A DNA stretch of 36,392 nt, taken from assembly GCA_024636445.1 (NCBI GenBank), contig JAGXHE010000156.1:1-36392 (forward strand), in the 5' to 3' direction. The DNA comes from Sulfitobacter sp. (lineage in GTDB: Bacteria; Pseudomonadota; Alphaproteobacteria; Rhodobacterales; Rhodobacteraceae). This document shows positions 1 to 9,463 of this stretch, one piece after another. Position numbers and translations under genes: made by a program. Under the pieces are notes generated by a model that was not told where the DNA came from, did not search any database, and worked only from the letters and a program-made list of their open reading frames with translations. Position 1 is the first letter of the stretch. Each line of letters starts with the position of its first letter.

Positions 1-176
1 CCGAGGTCTACATCCAATGCGCCCGCGCCGTGATGCGTGCGGACCTGTGGGCACGTGACGACAGCGCCGATCTTCCCCGTCCGGGCGAGATCCTGGCCGA
101 GGTGACGGGTGGTGAAGAAGGCGGTGCAGCCTATGACAGCGCCTGGCCGAAACGGGCCAGCGAGACAATGTGGTGA
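1..176 (+). CDS. C-terminal end of a PPOX-type (pyridoxamine 5'-phosphate oxidase family) flavoprotein, partial
   Basis: The frame is open from the left edge to TGA at 174-176, so only about 57 C-terminal residues are visible. The segment starts EVYIQCARAVMRADLW and ends WPKRASETMW. It resembles the tail of the MSMEG_1061-type subgroup of FMN-dependent PPOX proteins, which end with a 'his/tyr-x-cys-pro/ala-(lys/arg)-ala-x-x-R-x-x-LW' stretch followed by a proline- and glycine-containing tail. The flavin-binding part lies outside the window, so the assignment rests on this tail alone. It reads toward the lipoprotein gene at 340, about 160 bp downstream. No clear terminator is seen between them. 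Confidence 0.55.
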   Translation, partial: EVYIQCARAVMRADLWARDDSADLPRPGEILAEVTGGEEGGAAYDSAWPKRASETMW

Positions 177-339
177 CCCGTTAAAGTGGTCGGTTCGGCC
201 TGAGGGTTGTGTGACGTTTCAACCTTAATGTGAGCAATGGCGTCTCCGGCGCTGTCCGAACATTTGCATGGTAACGGTTTGATTACCTTCCTGATGTTAC
301 GCTCACGAAGCCATACACAGAGCCGGAGCTTACCCCAAG

Positions 340-729
340 ATGTTCAAACCAGTGTACGCAGGCCTTTTGGTCAGCAGTTTCGTGCTGTCCGCATGCGCGG
401 AAACGTCTCAAAACGTCGAGGCGGCCCAAGTGTCGACTGAAGACTATGATCGTCTGTCCTGCCGCCAGATCACCGAGGAGGCGACCCGTGTCTCTCAAGC
501 CGCTCAAGCTGTGTCGGTCAAGCAGAACGAAGCGGCCAAGAAGGACGCCGTCACCAAGGGTGTTGCCTGGGCTGTGCTTGGACCCGCTGCGCTTCTGATC
601 AAGACGAACGAGGTTCACTCCGCAGAATTGGCGCGCTTGAAGGGCGAGTTGAATGCTTTGGAGCGGGTTTCGGTGCGCAAGACCTGCGGTATCGTTTTCC
701 AAAAAGAGCCGGTTGCAAAAACCGAATAG
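340..729 (+). CDS. Small predicted lipoprotein of unknown function
   Basis: The protein has 129 aa. It begins with a typical lipoprotein signal: Met-Phe-Lys, a hydrophobic stretch, then the lipobox LSAC with Cys19 as the lipidation site. The mature part has two further cysteines, in RLSC and RKTC, that could pair. Between them lie an Ala/Val/Gln-rich probably helical segment, a short hydrophobic stretch (GVAWAVLGPAALLI) and a charged helix. This suggests an envelope protein held by its lipid anchor. I do not recognise a named family. It stands alone on the plus strand and ends at a strong hairpin terminator shared with the convergent lpd gene. The ribosome binding site is weak (GGAG about 12 nt before ATG). 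Confidence 0.75.
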   Translation: MFKPVYAGLLVSSFVLSACAETSQNVEAAQVSTEDYDRLSCRQITEEATRVSQAAQAVSVKQNEAAKKDAVTKGVAWAVLGPAALLIKTNEVHSAELARLKGELNALERVSVRKTCGIVFQKEPVAKTE

Positions 730-740
730 TCAGACATGAA

Positions 741-773
741 AAAAGCGCACCAGAGCGGCGCGCTTTTGTTTTT
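741..773. terminator. Bidirectional rho-independent terminator between the lipoprotein gene and lpd
   Basis: AAAAGCGC (741-748) pairs with GCGCTTTT (760-767) around an 11-nt loop. T-rich tracts follow in both directions (GTTTTT on plus, TTTTTTC on minus). It sits between two convergent genes and would end the whole odh/lpd transcript on the minus strand. Confidence 0.8.
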
Positions 774-789
774 CAGTAACTGGACCGGA

Positions 790-2178
790 TCACATATGGA
801 TCGGGCCATCACCGCAGGCCAGTGCCGCCTCACGCACCGCTTCCGAGTATGTCGGGTGGGCGTGGCAGGTCATGGCGAGATCTTCGGCGGATGCGCCAAA
901 CTCCATCGCCACGCAGACCTCGTGGATCAGATCGCCCGCACCCGGGCCGATGATGTGGCAGCCCAGAATACGGTCGGTTTCCTTGTCCGCCAGAATTTTC
1001 ACGAACCCGTCGCCCGCGAACACCGTTTTGGCGCGCGCGTTGCCCATGAAGCTGAACTTGCCGACCTTATAGGCGCGGCCTGCTTCTTTCAGCGTGGCTT
1101 CGGTCTCGCCGACGTTGGCGACTTCGGGATGTGTATAAATCACACCGGGGATCACCCCGTAGTTTACGTGGCCATGTTTGCCGGCGACCTGTTCGGCGGC
1201 GGCCATGCCCTCGTCTTCGGCCTTGTGCGCCAGCATCGGCCCTTCGATCACGTCGCCGATGGCATAGACGCCCGGCACGTTGGTCTGCCAGTCCTTGCCC
1301 ACCTTGATCTGCCCGCGTTTGGTCATCTCGATGCCCAGCCCTTCCAGCCCCAGCCCGTCGACATAGGGTTTGCGCCCGGTCGAGACCAGAACCACATCGG
1401 CGTCAAGCACCGCCTCGCTGTCGTCCTTGCGCAGTTTGTAATGCACCTTGGCCTTGGACTTGTTGACTTCGGTTTTCTGCACCGCAGCGCCCATGATGAA
1501 TTTCATGCCCTGTTTGGTCAGCATCTTCTGAAAGGTCTTTTGAACCTCTGCATCCATGCCGGGGGTGATCGTATCAAGGTATTCCACAACGGTCACTTCA
1601 GAGCCAAGACGCGCATAGACGCTGCCCAGTTCCAGCCCGATGACGCCTGCGCCGATCACCACAAGGGATTTTGGCACCCTGCTCAGTTCCAGCGCGCCGG
1701 TCGAGGTCACGACGATCTGTTCATCGACTTCGACGCCCGGCAGCGATGCGGCCTCGGAACCGGTGGCGATGATGATGTTCTTGGCTTCGTGGATCTCGTC
1801 ACCGACTTTGACCTTACCCGCTTCGGGGATGGTGCCCCACCCCTTGAGCCAGTCGATCTTGTTCTTTTTGAACAGGAATTCGATGCCCTTGGTGTTGCTG
1901 TCGATGGTGGACTGCTTGTAGGCCAGCATCTGTTTCCAGTCGACCGAGGGGCTTTTGCCCTTCAGGCCCATTTCGGCAAAGTTGTGCTCGGCTTCGTGCA
2001 GCATGTGGGTTGCGTGCAGCATCGCCTTGGACGGGATGCAACCGACGTTGAGGCAGGTGCCGCCCAATGTGTCGCGGCCTTCGACGCAGGCCACTTTCAG
2101 GCCCAGTTGCGCGCAACGGATGGCGCAGACATAGCCGCCGGGGCCGGAACCGATGATGATGACGTCGTAGGATGCCAT
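790..2178 (-). CDS. lpd: Dihydrolipoyl dehydrogenase (E3 of the 2-oxoglutarate dehydrogenase complex)
   Basis: The FAD enzyme reoxidises dihydrolipoyl groups on E2 with NAD+. It has 462 aa, the usual length. Seen in order: an N-terminal FAD Rossmann motif [10 protein letters not shown] (about 10-19), the redox disulphide in [12 protein letters not shown] (Cys42, Cys47), an NAD Rossmann motif [19 protein letters not shown], the second FAD contact ATGDV-like segment ([20 protein letters not shown]) and the dimer-interface catalytic pair His441/Glu446 in HAHPTYSE. It is the last gene of the minus-strand sucA-sucB-MAPEG-lpd run, 125 bp after the MAPEG gene, so it is most likely the E3 that serves OdhAB. 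A GGAG ribosome binding site (AAGGAGAAGACCTC) precedes ATG. A perfect GC hairpin lies 33 bp upstream. Confidence 0.96.
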   Translation of the reverse strand: MASYDVIIIGSGPGGYVCAIRCAQLGLKVACVEGRDTLGGTCLNVGCIPSKAMLHATHMLHEAEHNFAEMGLKGKSPSVDWKQMLAYKQSTIDSNTKGIEFLFKKNKIDWLKGWGTIPEAGKVKVGDEIHEAKNIIIATGSEAASLPGVEVDEQIVVTSTGALELSRVPKSLVVIGAGVIGLELGSVYARLGSEVTVVEYLDTITPGMDAEVQKTFQKMLTKQGMKFIMGAAVQKTEVNKSKAKVHYKLRKDDSEAVLDADVVLVSTGRKPYVDGLGLEGLGIEMTKRGQIKVGKDWQTNVPGVYAIGDVIEGPMLAHKAEDEGMAAAEQVAGKHGHVNYGVIPGVIYTHPEVANVGETEATLKEAGRAYKVGKFSFMGNARAKTVFAGDGFVKILADKETDRILGCHIIGPGAGDLIHEVCVAMEFGASAEDLAMTCHAHPTYSEAVREAALACGDGPIHM

Positions 2179-2210
2179 GAGGTCTTCTCCTTGGTCGATT
2201 TAGCCCCTCT

Positions 2211-2225
2211 GGCCCGTATCGGGCC
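2211..2225. other. Short perfect hairpin in the MAPEG-lpd gap
   Basis: GGCCCG-TAT-CGGGCC forms a perfect 6-bp stem with a 3-nt loop, 33 bp before the lpd start codon and inside the 125-bp gap after the MAPEG gene. No T-tract follows, so it is not a classical terminator. It could stabilise or process the mRNA, or be a chance GC palindrome. Confidence 0.35.
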
Positions 2226-2303
2226 GGCGTGTCGGGGTCTTTCGTATGGCTCGGGAAGCCATGTGGTGTCAGGGCCACTGGGGCCGGTGATTGCGGGCGC
2301 GCT

Positions 2304-2699
2304 CTAGATCAGGGCGGCGATGAAAAGCGTGGCGACCGAAGCCATGGCCACCAACCAGATATAGGACCGCCAAGGCTGCCATCCCAGCGCATAGGCGGGA
2401 ATGTAAATCGCGCGGGCGGCCAGATAGACCCACGCGGCGGCCAACGTGAGGGCGGTGGCTTGATCGGTCAGATGGATCAGCACTACGGCGGCGGCGAAAA
2501 ACGGGAACATCTGCACGTTGTTGTCATAGGCCCGCAGCATCCGCGCCGTGACCTTGCGCATCGGACGGCTGGGCTCGCGGTCGCGCGGGCTGGTGGTGTA
2601 ACCCGGTCCCACGTCCATATTCGCCATGGTCGACGCCACCACGAATTGCGCGATGTGCAACAGGCCTGCGATGGCGAGGGTGAGGAGGATCGGGGTCAT
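2304..2699 (-). CDS. MAPEG-family integral membrane protein
   Basis: The protein has 131 aa with four hydrophobic segments (about 4-20, 60-78, 82-100 and 110-130). A polar loop after the first helix carries RxxEPSRPMRKVTARMLRAYDNN, the Asn/Glu/Arg-containing region typical of the MAPEG superfamily (glutathione- and eicosanoid-related membrane proteins; bacterial members are mostly uncharacterised). The segment NNVQMFPFFAAAV matches the family's second-helix signature. It sits between sucB and lpd on the same strand (88 bp after sucB, 125 bp before lpd), so it is probably cotranscribed with the 2-oxoglutarate dehydrogenase genes although it has no known role in that complex. An AGGAG ribosome binding site precedes ATG. 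Confidence 0.82.
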   Translation of the reverse strand: MTPILLTLAIAGLLHIAQFVVASTMANMDVGPGYTTSPRDREPSRPMRKVTARMLRAYDNNVQMFPFFAAAVVLIHLTDQATALTLAAAWVYLAARAIYIPAYALGWQPWRSYIWLVAMASVATLFIAALI

Positions 2700-2787
2700 G
2701 TCAACGTGCTCCTGAAAGGCAGTTGCCTGTGCATTGTTGCTGTGGGCAGCGCCGCCCGCGTGGGGGCGCTGGCCCGTGATTTGGGTC

Positions 2788-4338
2788 TTACAGATCCATC
2801 AACAACCGGCGGGGATCTTCCAGCGCTTCCTTGACGCGCACAAGGAAGGTCACGGCACCTTTGCCGTCGACGATGCGGTGGTCGTAGCTCAGCGCCAGAT
2901 ACATCATCGGGCGGATTTCGACCTTGCCGTTGATCGCCATCGGACGGTCCTGGATCTTGTGCATGCCCAGAATACCTGACTGCGGCGGGTTCAGGATGGG
3001 TGAGGACATCAGCGAGCCATAGACACCACCGTTCGAGATGGTGAAGGTGCCGCCCTGCATTTCGGCCATCGACAGCTTGCCGTCGCGGGCCTTGGCGCCC
3101 ATTTCGGCAATTGCCTTTTCGATCCCGGCAAACGACATCGCGTCAGAGTCGCGTATGACCGGAACCACCAGACCCGTGGGCGTGCCTGCGGCGATGCCCA
3201 TATGGACAAAGTTCTTGTACACGACATCGGTACCGTCGATTTCGGCATTGACCTCGGGGACCTCTCTCAGCGCATGCACGCAGGCCTTGGTGAAGAACGA
3301 CATAAAGCCCAGTTTCACGCCGTGCTTTTTCAGGAACAGGTCTTTGTATTCGTTGCGCAGCGCCATCACCTCGGTCATGTCGACCTCGTTGTAGGTGGTC
3401 AGCATCGCGGCGGTGTTCTGGCTTTCTTTCAGGCGGCGCGCAATTGTCTGGCGCAGGCGGGTCATCTTCACCCGCTCTTCGCGCGACGCGTCGTCGGCAG
3501 CGACAGGTGCGCGCGGCGCTGCAGAGGCTTGCGGGGCAGGCGCGTTGCCTGCAGCGCTGACGGCCTTGGCCACGTCGTCCTTCATGATGCGCCCGTCGCG
3601 GCCCGATCCCGTGACCTGATCGCGGCTGATGCCTGCCTCGGCCATTGCTTTCTTGGCCGATGGTGCGTCTTCGACATCCTTGCCCGGCTTTCCGGTCGCC
3701 GTCGCCGCATCTGCGGTTTGCGAGGGGGCGGGTGCAGGCTCAAGCTCGCCGGAGGCCGAACCGGAAATGACACCCAGTTTGGCGGATGCATCCACGGTCG
3801 TACCTTCGGGTGCGGTGATTTCCGTCAGAACGCCGCCGGCGGGGGCGGGCACTTCGACGCTGACCTTGTCGGTTTCCAGCTCGCACAGCATTTCGTCCTG
3901 GCTGACGGTGTCGCCAACCTTTTTGAACCAGGTGCTCACGGTCGCCTCGGTGACGCTTTCGCCCAGGGTCGGAACCATCACGTCGACGCCGGTACTTCCG
4001 CCAGAGGCTTTCTTTGGTGCGGGTGCGTCTTTTTCCTTGGGCTCTTCTTTGGGTTTGGCTTCGGCCTTGGGTGCGTCTTTGGGTGCGTCAGCCTCGGCCT
4101 TGCCGCCTTCGGAGATGGTCGCCAGCAGGGCATCGACACCCACGGTATCGCCCTCGGCGGCGACGATTTCGCCCATTGTGCCTGCGACCGGGCTGGGCAC
4201 TTCGACCGTCACCTTATCGGTTTCCAGCTCGCACAGCATTTCGTCGACGGCCACCGCGTCGCCCGGTTTCTTGAACCAGGTGGCGACGGTGGCTTCGGTC
4301 ACGGATTCGCCCAGTGTGGGCACGCGGACATCGGTCAT
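2788..4338 (-). CDS. sucB: 2-oxoglutarate dehydrogenase E2, dihydrolipoyl succinyltransferase with two lipoyl domains
   Basis: E2o core enzyme that moves the succinyl group from lipoate to CoA. It has 516 aa, longer than the roughly 400-aa single-lipoyl form. Domain 1 (1-78) has its lipoylation lysine at Lys42 in ELETDKV. An Ala/Pro/Lys/Glu-rich linker runs about 80-115. Domain 2 (116-193) nearly repeats the first, with Lys158 in ELETDKV. A second linker follows, then the E3-binding domain (about 225-260) and the catalytic domain with His487 and Asp491 in [12 protein letters not shown] overlaps the sucA stop by 4 nt (ATGA, 4335-4338), indicating translational coupling. The two lipoyl coding regions are about 348 bp apart and nearly identical in DNA, a possible site of recombination. 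Confidence 0.96.
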   Translation of the reverse strand: MTDVRVPTLGESVTEATVATWFKKPGDAVAVDEMLCELETDKVTVEVPSPVAGTMGEIVAAEGDTVGVDALLATISEGGKAEADAPKDAPKAEAKPKEEPKEKDAPAPKKASGGSTGVDVMVPTLGESVTEATVSTWFKKVGDTVSQDEMLCELETDKVSVEVPAPAGGVLTEITAPEGTTVDASAKLGVISGSASGELEPAPAPSQTADAATATGKPGKDVEDAPSAKKAMAEAGISRDQVTGSGRDGRIMKDDVAKAVSAAGNAPAPQASAAPRAPVAADDASREERVKMTRLRQTIARRLKESQNTAAMLTTYNEVDMTEVMALRNEYKDLFLKKHGVKLGFMSFFTKACVHALREVPEVNAEIDGTDVVYKNFVHMGIAAGTPTGLVVPVIRDSDAMSFAGIEKAIAEMGAKARDGKLSMAEMQGGTFTISNGGVYGSLMSSPILNPPQSGILGMHKIQDRPMAINGKVEIRPMMYLALSYDHRIVDGKGAVTFLVRVKEALEDPRRLLMDL

Positions 4339-7304
4339 TTGTTCGATCCTTTGATGGTCAGCGCCTCGTCAACGAGGGCGGCTTGTTGTGCTTTGTGCTG
4401 GCTCGCCAGACCGGTCGCAGGCGAGGCCGACGTGGCGCGCCCGACATATTCGGGACGCAGGTGCTTGGCTTTGATCCGGCCCAGAACCCATTCGATGTTG
4501 GGCTCGATGAACGTCCAGGCACCCTGGTTCTTGGGCTCTTCCTGACACCAGATCATTTCGGCGTCCTTGAATCGCTCCAGCTCTTTCACTGCGGATTGCG
4601 CGGGGAACGGGTAGAACTGTTCGAACCGCAGCAGATAGACATCGTCGATGCCGTGCGCGTCGCGTTCTTCCAGCAGGTCGTAGTAGACCTTGCCCGAACA
4701 CATCACCACGCGCTTGATATTTTCATCTGCGGCCAGTTCGGTTTCGGAATTGCCATGCTGAGCATCGTCCCACAGAACGCGGTGGAACGACGATCCGGTG
4801 GTGAATTCCTCGGCCTTGCTGATTGCCAGCTTGTGACGCAGCAGTGATTTCGGTGTCATCAAGATCAGCGGCTTGCGGAAGTCGCGGTGAATCTGGCGGC
4901 GCAGGATGTGGAAATAGTTGGCCGGCGTGGTGCAGTTGGCCACGATCCAGTTGTCCTGACCGCACATTTGCAGGAACCGTTCCAGACGGGCGCTGGAGTG
5001 TTCGGGGCCTTGCCCTTCAAAGCCATGCGGCAGCAGGACCGTCAGGCCCGACATCCGCAGCCACTTGCTTTCGCCCGAACTTATGAACTGGTCGAACATG
5101 ATCTGCGCACCGTTCGCAAAATCGCCGAACTGCGCCTCCCAGATGGTCAGCGCATTGGGCTCCGCCAGCGAATAGCCGTATTCGAACCCAAGCACCGCGT
5201 ATTCCGACAGCATCGAGTCGATGACCTCGAACTGCGCCTGCCCCTCGCGGATGTGGTTCAGCGGCAGATAGCGGTCCTCGTTGTCCTGGTTGATCAAGGC
5301 GGAATGGCGCTGGCTGAAGGTGCCGCGCGCACTGTCCTGACCGGAAAGTCGCACAGGATAGCCTTCGGTCAGCAAGGAGCCGAACGCGATCGCCTCTGCG
5401 GTGGCCCAGTCAAAGCCTGTGCCGCTTTCGAACATGGCCTTCTTGGCGTCCAGCAGACGTTCGACGGTTTTGTGCAGGGGAACGCCGTCGGGTGCAGTGG
5501 TCAGCCCCTTGCCGACATCGGCCAGCGTTTCGGGCTTGATCGCCGTTTTGCCGCGCTGGTATCTTTTCTGCTTCATCTTATCCAGATGCGACCACTTGCC
5601 GTCCAGCCAGTCGGCCTTGTTCGGGCGGTACTCCTTACCAGCCTCGAATTCTTCGTTCATCTTGGCCTGAAACGCGGCCTTCATGTCCTCGATCTCGCCT
5701 TCGGGGATCAGGCCGTCCTTGACCAGACGGTCGGTGTAAAGCGTCAGCGTGGTCTTTTGCTGTTTGATCTTCTTGTACATCACCGGGTTGGTGAACATGG
5801 GCTCGTCGCCCTCGTTGTGACCAAAGCGGCGGTAGCAGAAGATGTCGATCACGACATCCTTGTGGAATTTCTGACGGAACTCGGTGGCCACCTTGGCTGC
5901 GTGCACCACGGCTTCGGGGTCGTCCCCGTTGACGTGGAAAATCGGCGCCTCGACCACGAGCGCGTTGTCTGTGGGATAGGGCGACGAGCGCGAAAAGTGC
6001 GGCGCGGTGGTAAAGCCGATCTGGTTGTTCACCACGATGTGCATGGTGCCGCCCGCGCGGTGGCCGCGCAGGCCCGACAGGGCGAAACATTCGGCAACCA
6101 CACCCTGACCGGCAAAGGCCGCGTCGCCGTGCAGCAGGATCGGCATGACGCTGGTACGCTCGGCATCGCCCCACTGGTCCTGCTTGGCACGCACTTTGCC
6201 CAGAACGACGGGGTTCACCGCTTCGAGGTGCGAGGGGTTGGCGGTCAGCGACAGGTGAACTGTGTTGTCATCGAACTGGCGGTCCGAGGACGCGCCGAGA
6301 TGGTATTTCACATCGCCCGAGCCGTCGACATCTTCGGGTTTGAAGCTGCCGCCCTGAAATTCGTTGAATATCGCGCGGTAGGGTTTCTGCATCACGTTGG
6401 CCAGAACCGACAGGCGGCCACGGTGCGGCATCCCGATGACGATTTCCTTGACGCCCAATGCGCCGCCGCGCTTGATCACCTGCTCCATGGCAGGGATCAG
6501 GCTTTCGCCGCCGTCCAGACCAAAGCGTTTGGTGCCCATGTATTTGACGTGCAGGAACTTCTCAAAGCCTTCGGCCTCGACCATCTTGTTCAGGATCGCC
6601 TTGCGGCCTTCGCGGGTGAACTGGATTTCCTTGCCCAGCCCTTCGATCCGCTCTTTGAGCCAGGCGGCTTCGTCAGGGTTCGAAATGTGCATGTATTGCA
6701 GGGCAAAGGTGCCGCAATAGGTCCGGTTCACGATGTCCATGATCTGGCGCATGGAGGCGATTTCCAGCCCCAGCACGTTGTCGATGAAAATCGGGCGGTC
6801 CATGTCGCCTTCGGTAAAACCGTAAGATTTCGGGTCGAGTTCGGGATGCGGGGTCTTGTCGCGCATGCCCAGCGGATCAAGGTCGGCGACCAGATGGCCA
6901 CGGATACGGTAGGCGCGGATGATCATCAGCGCGCGGATGCTGTCCAGCACGGCACGTTTGACCATCTCGTCGCTCAACTCGACGCCTTTGTCCGCGGCCT
7001 TGGCCTTGATCTTGTCGCCGGCACCTTTGACTTCGGGCTCGGGAGCCCATTCGCCGGTCAGCGCCTGCGTGAGGTCATCGCCCGGCATCGGCGGCCAGTC
7101 AGCGCGCGCCCAGCTTGGACCTGCGGCCTCGGCTTTGACGTTGGTATCGTCGTCGCCCATTTCCTTGAAAAAGGCCTGCCATGCTTCGTCCACCGCGCCG
7201 GGGTCGTTGGCGTAGCGGGCATACATCTGTTCAAGGTATTCCGCGTTGTGCCCCTGCATGAAGGACGAGGCGTGGAACTGGTCGTTGGCTGGGTGGTCGG
7301 TCAT
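4335..7304 (-). CDS. sucA: 2-oxoglutarate dehydrogenase E1 (thiamine diphosphate-dependent)
   Basis: This enzyme decarboxylates 2-oxoglutarate and succinylates the E2 lipoyl groups. It has 989 aa, within the family range. The N-terminal E2-binding peptide has [18 protein letters not shown]-type sequence. The thiamine diphosphate site shows [36 protein letters not shown], the GDG-like [10 protein letters not shown] and NNQIGFTT. The transketolase-like pyrimidine domain includes [12 protein letters not shown] and the C-terminal domain has [12 protein letters not shown] lies 2 bp after the DUF805 stop, so its GAGGT ribosome binding site is inside that gene. The stop overlaps the sucB start (ATGA). 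The layout argues for one transcript sucD-DUF805-sucA-sucB. Confidence 0.97.
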   Translation of the reverse strand: MTDHPANDQFHASSFMQGHNAEYLEQMYARYANDPGAVDEAWQAFFKEMGDDDTNVKAEAAGPSWARADWPPMPGDDLTQALTGEWAPEPEVKGAGDKIKAKAADKGVELSDEMVKRAVLDSIRALMIIRAYRIRGHLVADLDPLGMRDKTPHPELDPKSYGFTEGDMDRPIFIDNVLGLEIASMRQIMDIVNRTYCGTFALQYMHISNPDEAAWLKERIEGLGKEIQFTREGRKAILNKMVEAEGFEKFLHVKYMGTKRFGLDGGESLIPAMEQVIKRGGALGVKEIVIGMPHRGRLSVLANVMQKPYRAIFNEFQGGSFKPEDVDGSGDVKYHLGASSDRQFDDNTVHLSLTANPSHLEAVNPVVLGKVRAKQDQWGDAERTSVMPILLHGDAAFAGQGVVAECFALSGLRGHRAGGTMHIVVNNQIGFTTAPHFSRSSPYPTDNALVVEAPIFHVNGDDPEAVVHAAKVATEFRQKFHKDVVIDIFCYRRFGHNEGDEPMFTNPVMYKKIKQQKTTLTLYTDRLVKDGLIPEGEIEDMKAAFQAKMNEEFEAGKEYRPNKADWLDGKWSHLDKMKQKRYQRGKTAIKPETLADVGKGLTTAPDGVPLHKTVERLLDAKKAMFESGTGFDWATAEAIAFGSLLTEGYPVRLSGQDSARGTFSQRHSALINQDNEDRYLPLNHIREGQAQFEVIDSMLSEYAVLGFEYGYSLAEPNALTIWEAQFGDFANGAQIMFDQFISSGESKWLRMSGLTVLLPHGFEGQGPEHSSARLERFLQMCGQDNWIVANCTTPANYFHILRRQIHRDFRKPLILMTPKSLLRHKLAISKAEEFTTGSSFHRVLWDDAQHGNSETELAADENIKRVVMCSGKVYYDLLEERDAHGIDDVYLLRFEQFYPFPAQSAVKELERFKDAEMIWCQEEPKNQGAWTFIEPNIEWVLGRIKAKHLRPEYVGRATSASPATGLASQHKAQQAALVDEALTIKGSNK

Positions 7305-7306
7305 GG

Positions 7307-7834
7307 CTACACCTCGTTGGTGGGTGATCTGAAGAGCGGGATATTGCGCGCGAAGTTCGTGGGGAGAAGCGCGAAAAGCGTGACGATTGCGAAGAACAAC
7401 ATTCGGGCTAAGAAAAAAAGCTGGAAGGAGAGTTGTCCGATCACATTCTGGTAGGACGCGGCGCGCGCCTCGCTGCCTTGCAGGCCTTGCGCGGTTTCCA
7501 GTCCCAGTGCAATCGGGCTCAGCAAGTCATCGCGAATGTAGAATGCCATTGCCGGAAGAAAGACGATGGCCGGGTGGAACCCGATGTCCTGTGCCCTTCG
7601 AAGCATGACGGCCAGAAATGGCAGAGCGATGATCAGATGAAAACACGTGGTCAGGAGTGTGGAGCTTGCGCCGTTCTTGAGGGTCCAGCCCCAAAGTTGA
7701 GCTTCCGCAAAGTGGAGCGCCGCGAAGACGACGGCGCAGAACCCTAAAAACCATAGATACTCAGGCCGACCTGCTCGGCCTGAGAAAGTGAAATACTTGC
7801 CAAAACAAGTCGTTATCGCGGTGCGAGGACTCAT
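7307..7834 (-). CDS. DUF805-family integral membrane protein
   Basis: The protein has 175 aa from the ATG at 7834, which follows GGCGGAG at a good distance. A TTG 18 bp further upstream is a poorer start. The N-terminal CFGKYFTFSGRAGRPEYLWFLGF is the DUF805 signature (a conserved Y-x-x-FxGRxxRxEYWxF motif before the first membrane helix). About four hydrophobic segments follow (25-45, 57-80, 85-105, 138-165), with RRAQDIGFHP in a loop, as in this family. Function is unknown. It is 73 bp after sucD and 2 bp before sucA on the same strand, so it is almost certainly cotranscribed and may help set sucA translation. Confidence 0.85.
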   Translation of the reverse strand: MSPRTAITTCFGKYFTFSGRAGRPEYLWFLGFCAVVFAALHFAEAQLWGWTLKNGASSTLLTTCFHLIIALPFLAVMLRRAQDIGFHPAIVFLPAMAFYIRDDLLSPIALGLETAQGLQGSEARAASYQNVIGQLSFQLFFLARMLFFAIVTLFALLPTNFARNIPLFRSPTNEV

Positions 7835-7907
7835 AGGATATGCTCCGCCCAATGGACGTTCAATCGCTGTCGTGGTGCGATTGCTTTATCTATGCGCGGT
7901 CCGGTTC

Positions 7908-8795
7908 TCACCCCTTGTCAATCGCTTCCTTGACCGCTTCGCCCAGTGTTGCGGGGCTGTCTGCCACCACGATACCGGCTTCGCGCATGGCGTTGATCTT
8001 GCTTTCCGCGTCGCCCTTGCCGCCGGCAACGATGGCACCTGCGTGGCCCATGCGGCGACCCGGAGGGGCTGTGCGGCCTGCAATGAAGCCTGCGGTGGGT
8101 TTCCAGCGGCCTTTCTTGCGTTCGTCGGCCAGGAACTGTGCCGCTTCTTCTTCGGCGGAGCCGCCGATTTCACCGATCATGATGATCGACTGCGTCTCGG
8201 GGTCGGCCAGGAACATTTCCAGAATGTCGATATGCTCGGTGCCCTTGACGGGGTCGCCGCCGATGCCCACGGCCGAAGATTGGCCAAGGCCCATGTCGGT
8301 TGTCTGTTTCACAGCCTCATAAGTAAGCGTGCCTGAGCGCGATACAACACCACAGCTGCCGCGTTTGTGGATGTGGCCGGGCATGATGCCGATCTTGCAG
8401 GCGTCGGGCGTGATTACGCCGGGGCAGTTGGGGCCGATCAGGCGCGACTTCGAGCCTTGCAGCGCACGCGCGACGCGCATCATGTCCAGAACCGGAATGC
8501 CTTCGGTGATGCACACGATCAGCGGCATTTCCGCATCGATCGCTTCGAGGATCGAATCTGCGGCGAAGGGGGGCGGCACGTAGATCACCGACGCGTTGGC
8601 TTCGGTCATGTGCATCGCCTCGTGCACAGAGTTGTAGACCGGCAGGTCCAGATGGGTCTGCCCGCCTTTGCCCGGTGTCACGCCGCCGACCATCTTTGTC
8701 CCGTAGGCGATGGCCTGTTCGGTGTGGAATGTCCCCTGCGAGCCGGTCAGGCCCTGGCAGATGACTTTGGTGTTTTCGTCGATAAGAACGGCCAT
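7908..8795 (-). CDS. sucD: Succinyl-CoA synthetase alpha subunit
   Basis: Substrate-level phosphorylation step of the TCA cycle; it binds CoA and carries the phosphohistidine. It has 295 aa, the usual length. The CoA-binding Rossmann segment is near the start ([16 protein letters not shown]), followed by [43 protein letters not shown] and the active-site loop [12 protein letters not shown] with phospho-acceptor His251. It pairs with sucC, from which it is separated by four small ORFs. AAGGAA lies 7-12 nt before ATG. Confidence 0.97.
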   Translation of the reverse strand: MAVLIDENTKVICQGLTGSQGTFHTEQAIAYGTKMVGGVTPGKGGQTHLDLPVYNSVHEAMHMTEANASVIYVPPPFAADSILEAIDAEMPLIVCITEGIPVLDMMRVARALQGSKSRLIGPNCPGVITPDACKIGIMPGHIHKRGSCGVVSRSGTLTYEAVKQTTDMGLGQSSAVGIGGDPVKGTEHIDILEMFLADPETQSIIMIGEIGGSAEEEAAQFLADERKKGRWKPTAGFIAGRTAPPGRRMGHAGAIVAGGKGDAESKINAMREAGIVVADSPATLGEAVKEAIDKG

Positions 8796-8810
8796 GTTTG
8801 GTTTCCTTGC

Positions 8811-8957
8811 TTACGATCTGTCGGTTGTTTGCGATGTTTCGAAAATGGGTGCCTGATCGCCGTGTTCGGCCAGCTCCCAATGATAAAGTTTGGCGACAAG
8901 GGCGACATTAAAGTGGTCCCCCGTGGTCGTTCGGATGTGTGTGCACGACGCGGCCAT
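8811..8957 (-). CDS. Predicted 48-aa small protein, translationally coupled between the 168-aa gene and sucD
   Basis: This is a short ORF found by reading the gap before sucD. The ATG (8957-8955) overlaps the stop of the 168-aa gene by one base (TGATG) and the TAA lies 15 bp before sucD. The product begins MAASCTHIRTTTGDHF and contains VALVAKLYHWELAEHGDQ, which looks like a short amphipathic helix with Trp/Tyr, and then a polar tail. It fills an otherwise unexplained 161-bp gap and fits the tight packing of this operon, which supports it. There is no recognisable domain. The 1-nt overlap could be chance. Confidence 0.5.
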   Translation of the reverse strand: MAASCTHIRTTTGDHFNVALVAKLYHWELAEHGDQAPIFETSQTTDRS

Positions 8958-9463
8958 CAGCTGTCCCCCGGTGCGAGCGACGTCGGCAACCGGTCGACGG
9001 CCATGAAGGTGCGGATGCCTTCAGTGCCTTCACGGGTCCCGACATGCACCACTGCCACGCGCCCGTTGAGCAAGGCGCGCCCTTCGATGAGCGCGGTGCC
9101 GGACAGTGGGCGATGGGTGTCCGGCAGCACAGTTTCAGAGCCAAAGACCGGCGGCGTTGCCATCTGGATGCGCAGCGCGTCGATTGCTGTCTGCGGCTGG
9201 TTGCCGTTCCACGCCACTTCGCAGCGCCGCTCGACGCCATATGGCACATCAGCGGGTGCATCTTCCAAGGTGGCATCCCAGAATGTCAGATCAAACGGCA
9301 AAGGTGTCCCAGCCAACGCTTGCATATTGGTGCGCGCCTGCGCTTCGGTCTGGCCTGCCTGAAAGCAGTAGGCGTTGAACGCCTGTACCGCCAAGGGCAC
9401 CTCGGCCACGGCAATGCTGGCCGTGCCCGCCGTCATTGCAAACGCAAGGGCCCCGCGCATCAT
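8957..9463 (-). CDS. Predicted secreted (periplasmic) protein of unknown function in the sucC-sucD interval
   Basis: The protein has 168 aa from the ATG at 9463, which overlaps the stop of the 56-aa ORF by 4 nt (ATGA). A start 54 bp upstream is possible but would bury the signal peptide. The N terminus MMRGALAFAMTAGTASIAVA ends in an Ala-x-Ala cleavage motif. The mature part has AFNAYCFQAGQTEAQARTNM, then a Cys in RRCEVAWNG, giving a possible disulphide, and a conserved-looking GTREGTEGIRTF tail. No named family is recognised. It is in line with sucC and sucD and probably part of the same transcript. Confidence 0.72.
   Translation of the reverse strand: MMRGALAFAMTAGTASIAVAEVPLAVQAFNAYCFQAGQTEAQARTNMQALAGTPLPFDLTFWDATLEDAPADVPYGVERRCEVAWNGNQPQTAIDALRIQMATPPVFGSETVLPDTHRPLSGTALIEGRALLNGRVAVVHVGTREGTEGIRTFMAVDRLPTSLAPGDS

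Noticed and set aside
270-287. GGTAA-N8-TTACC inverted repeat as an operator before the lipoprotein gene
   Set aside because: Arms of 5 bp in one short region are expected by chance and no repeat elsewhere supports it.
736-2307. 523-codon plus-strand open frame opposite lpd
   Set aside because: Antisense shadow of lpd, which has all E3 motifs in the other strand. It is also cut by the lpd terminator at its start.
4887-7454. 855-codon plus-strand open frame opposite sucA
   Set aside because: It is an antisense shadow of sucA in GC-rich DNA. The product is a His/Val/Gln-rich antisense composition with no domain, and it lacks a ribosome binding site.
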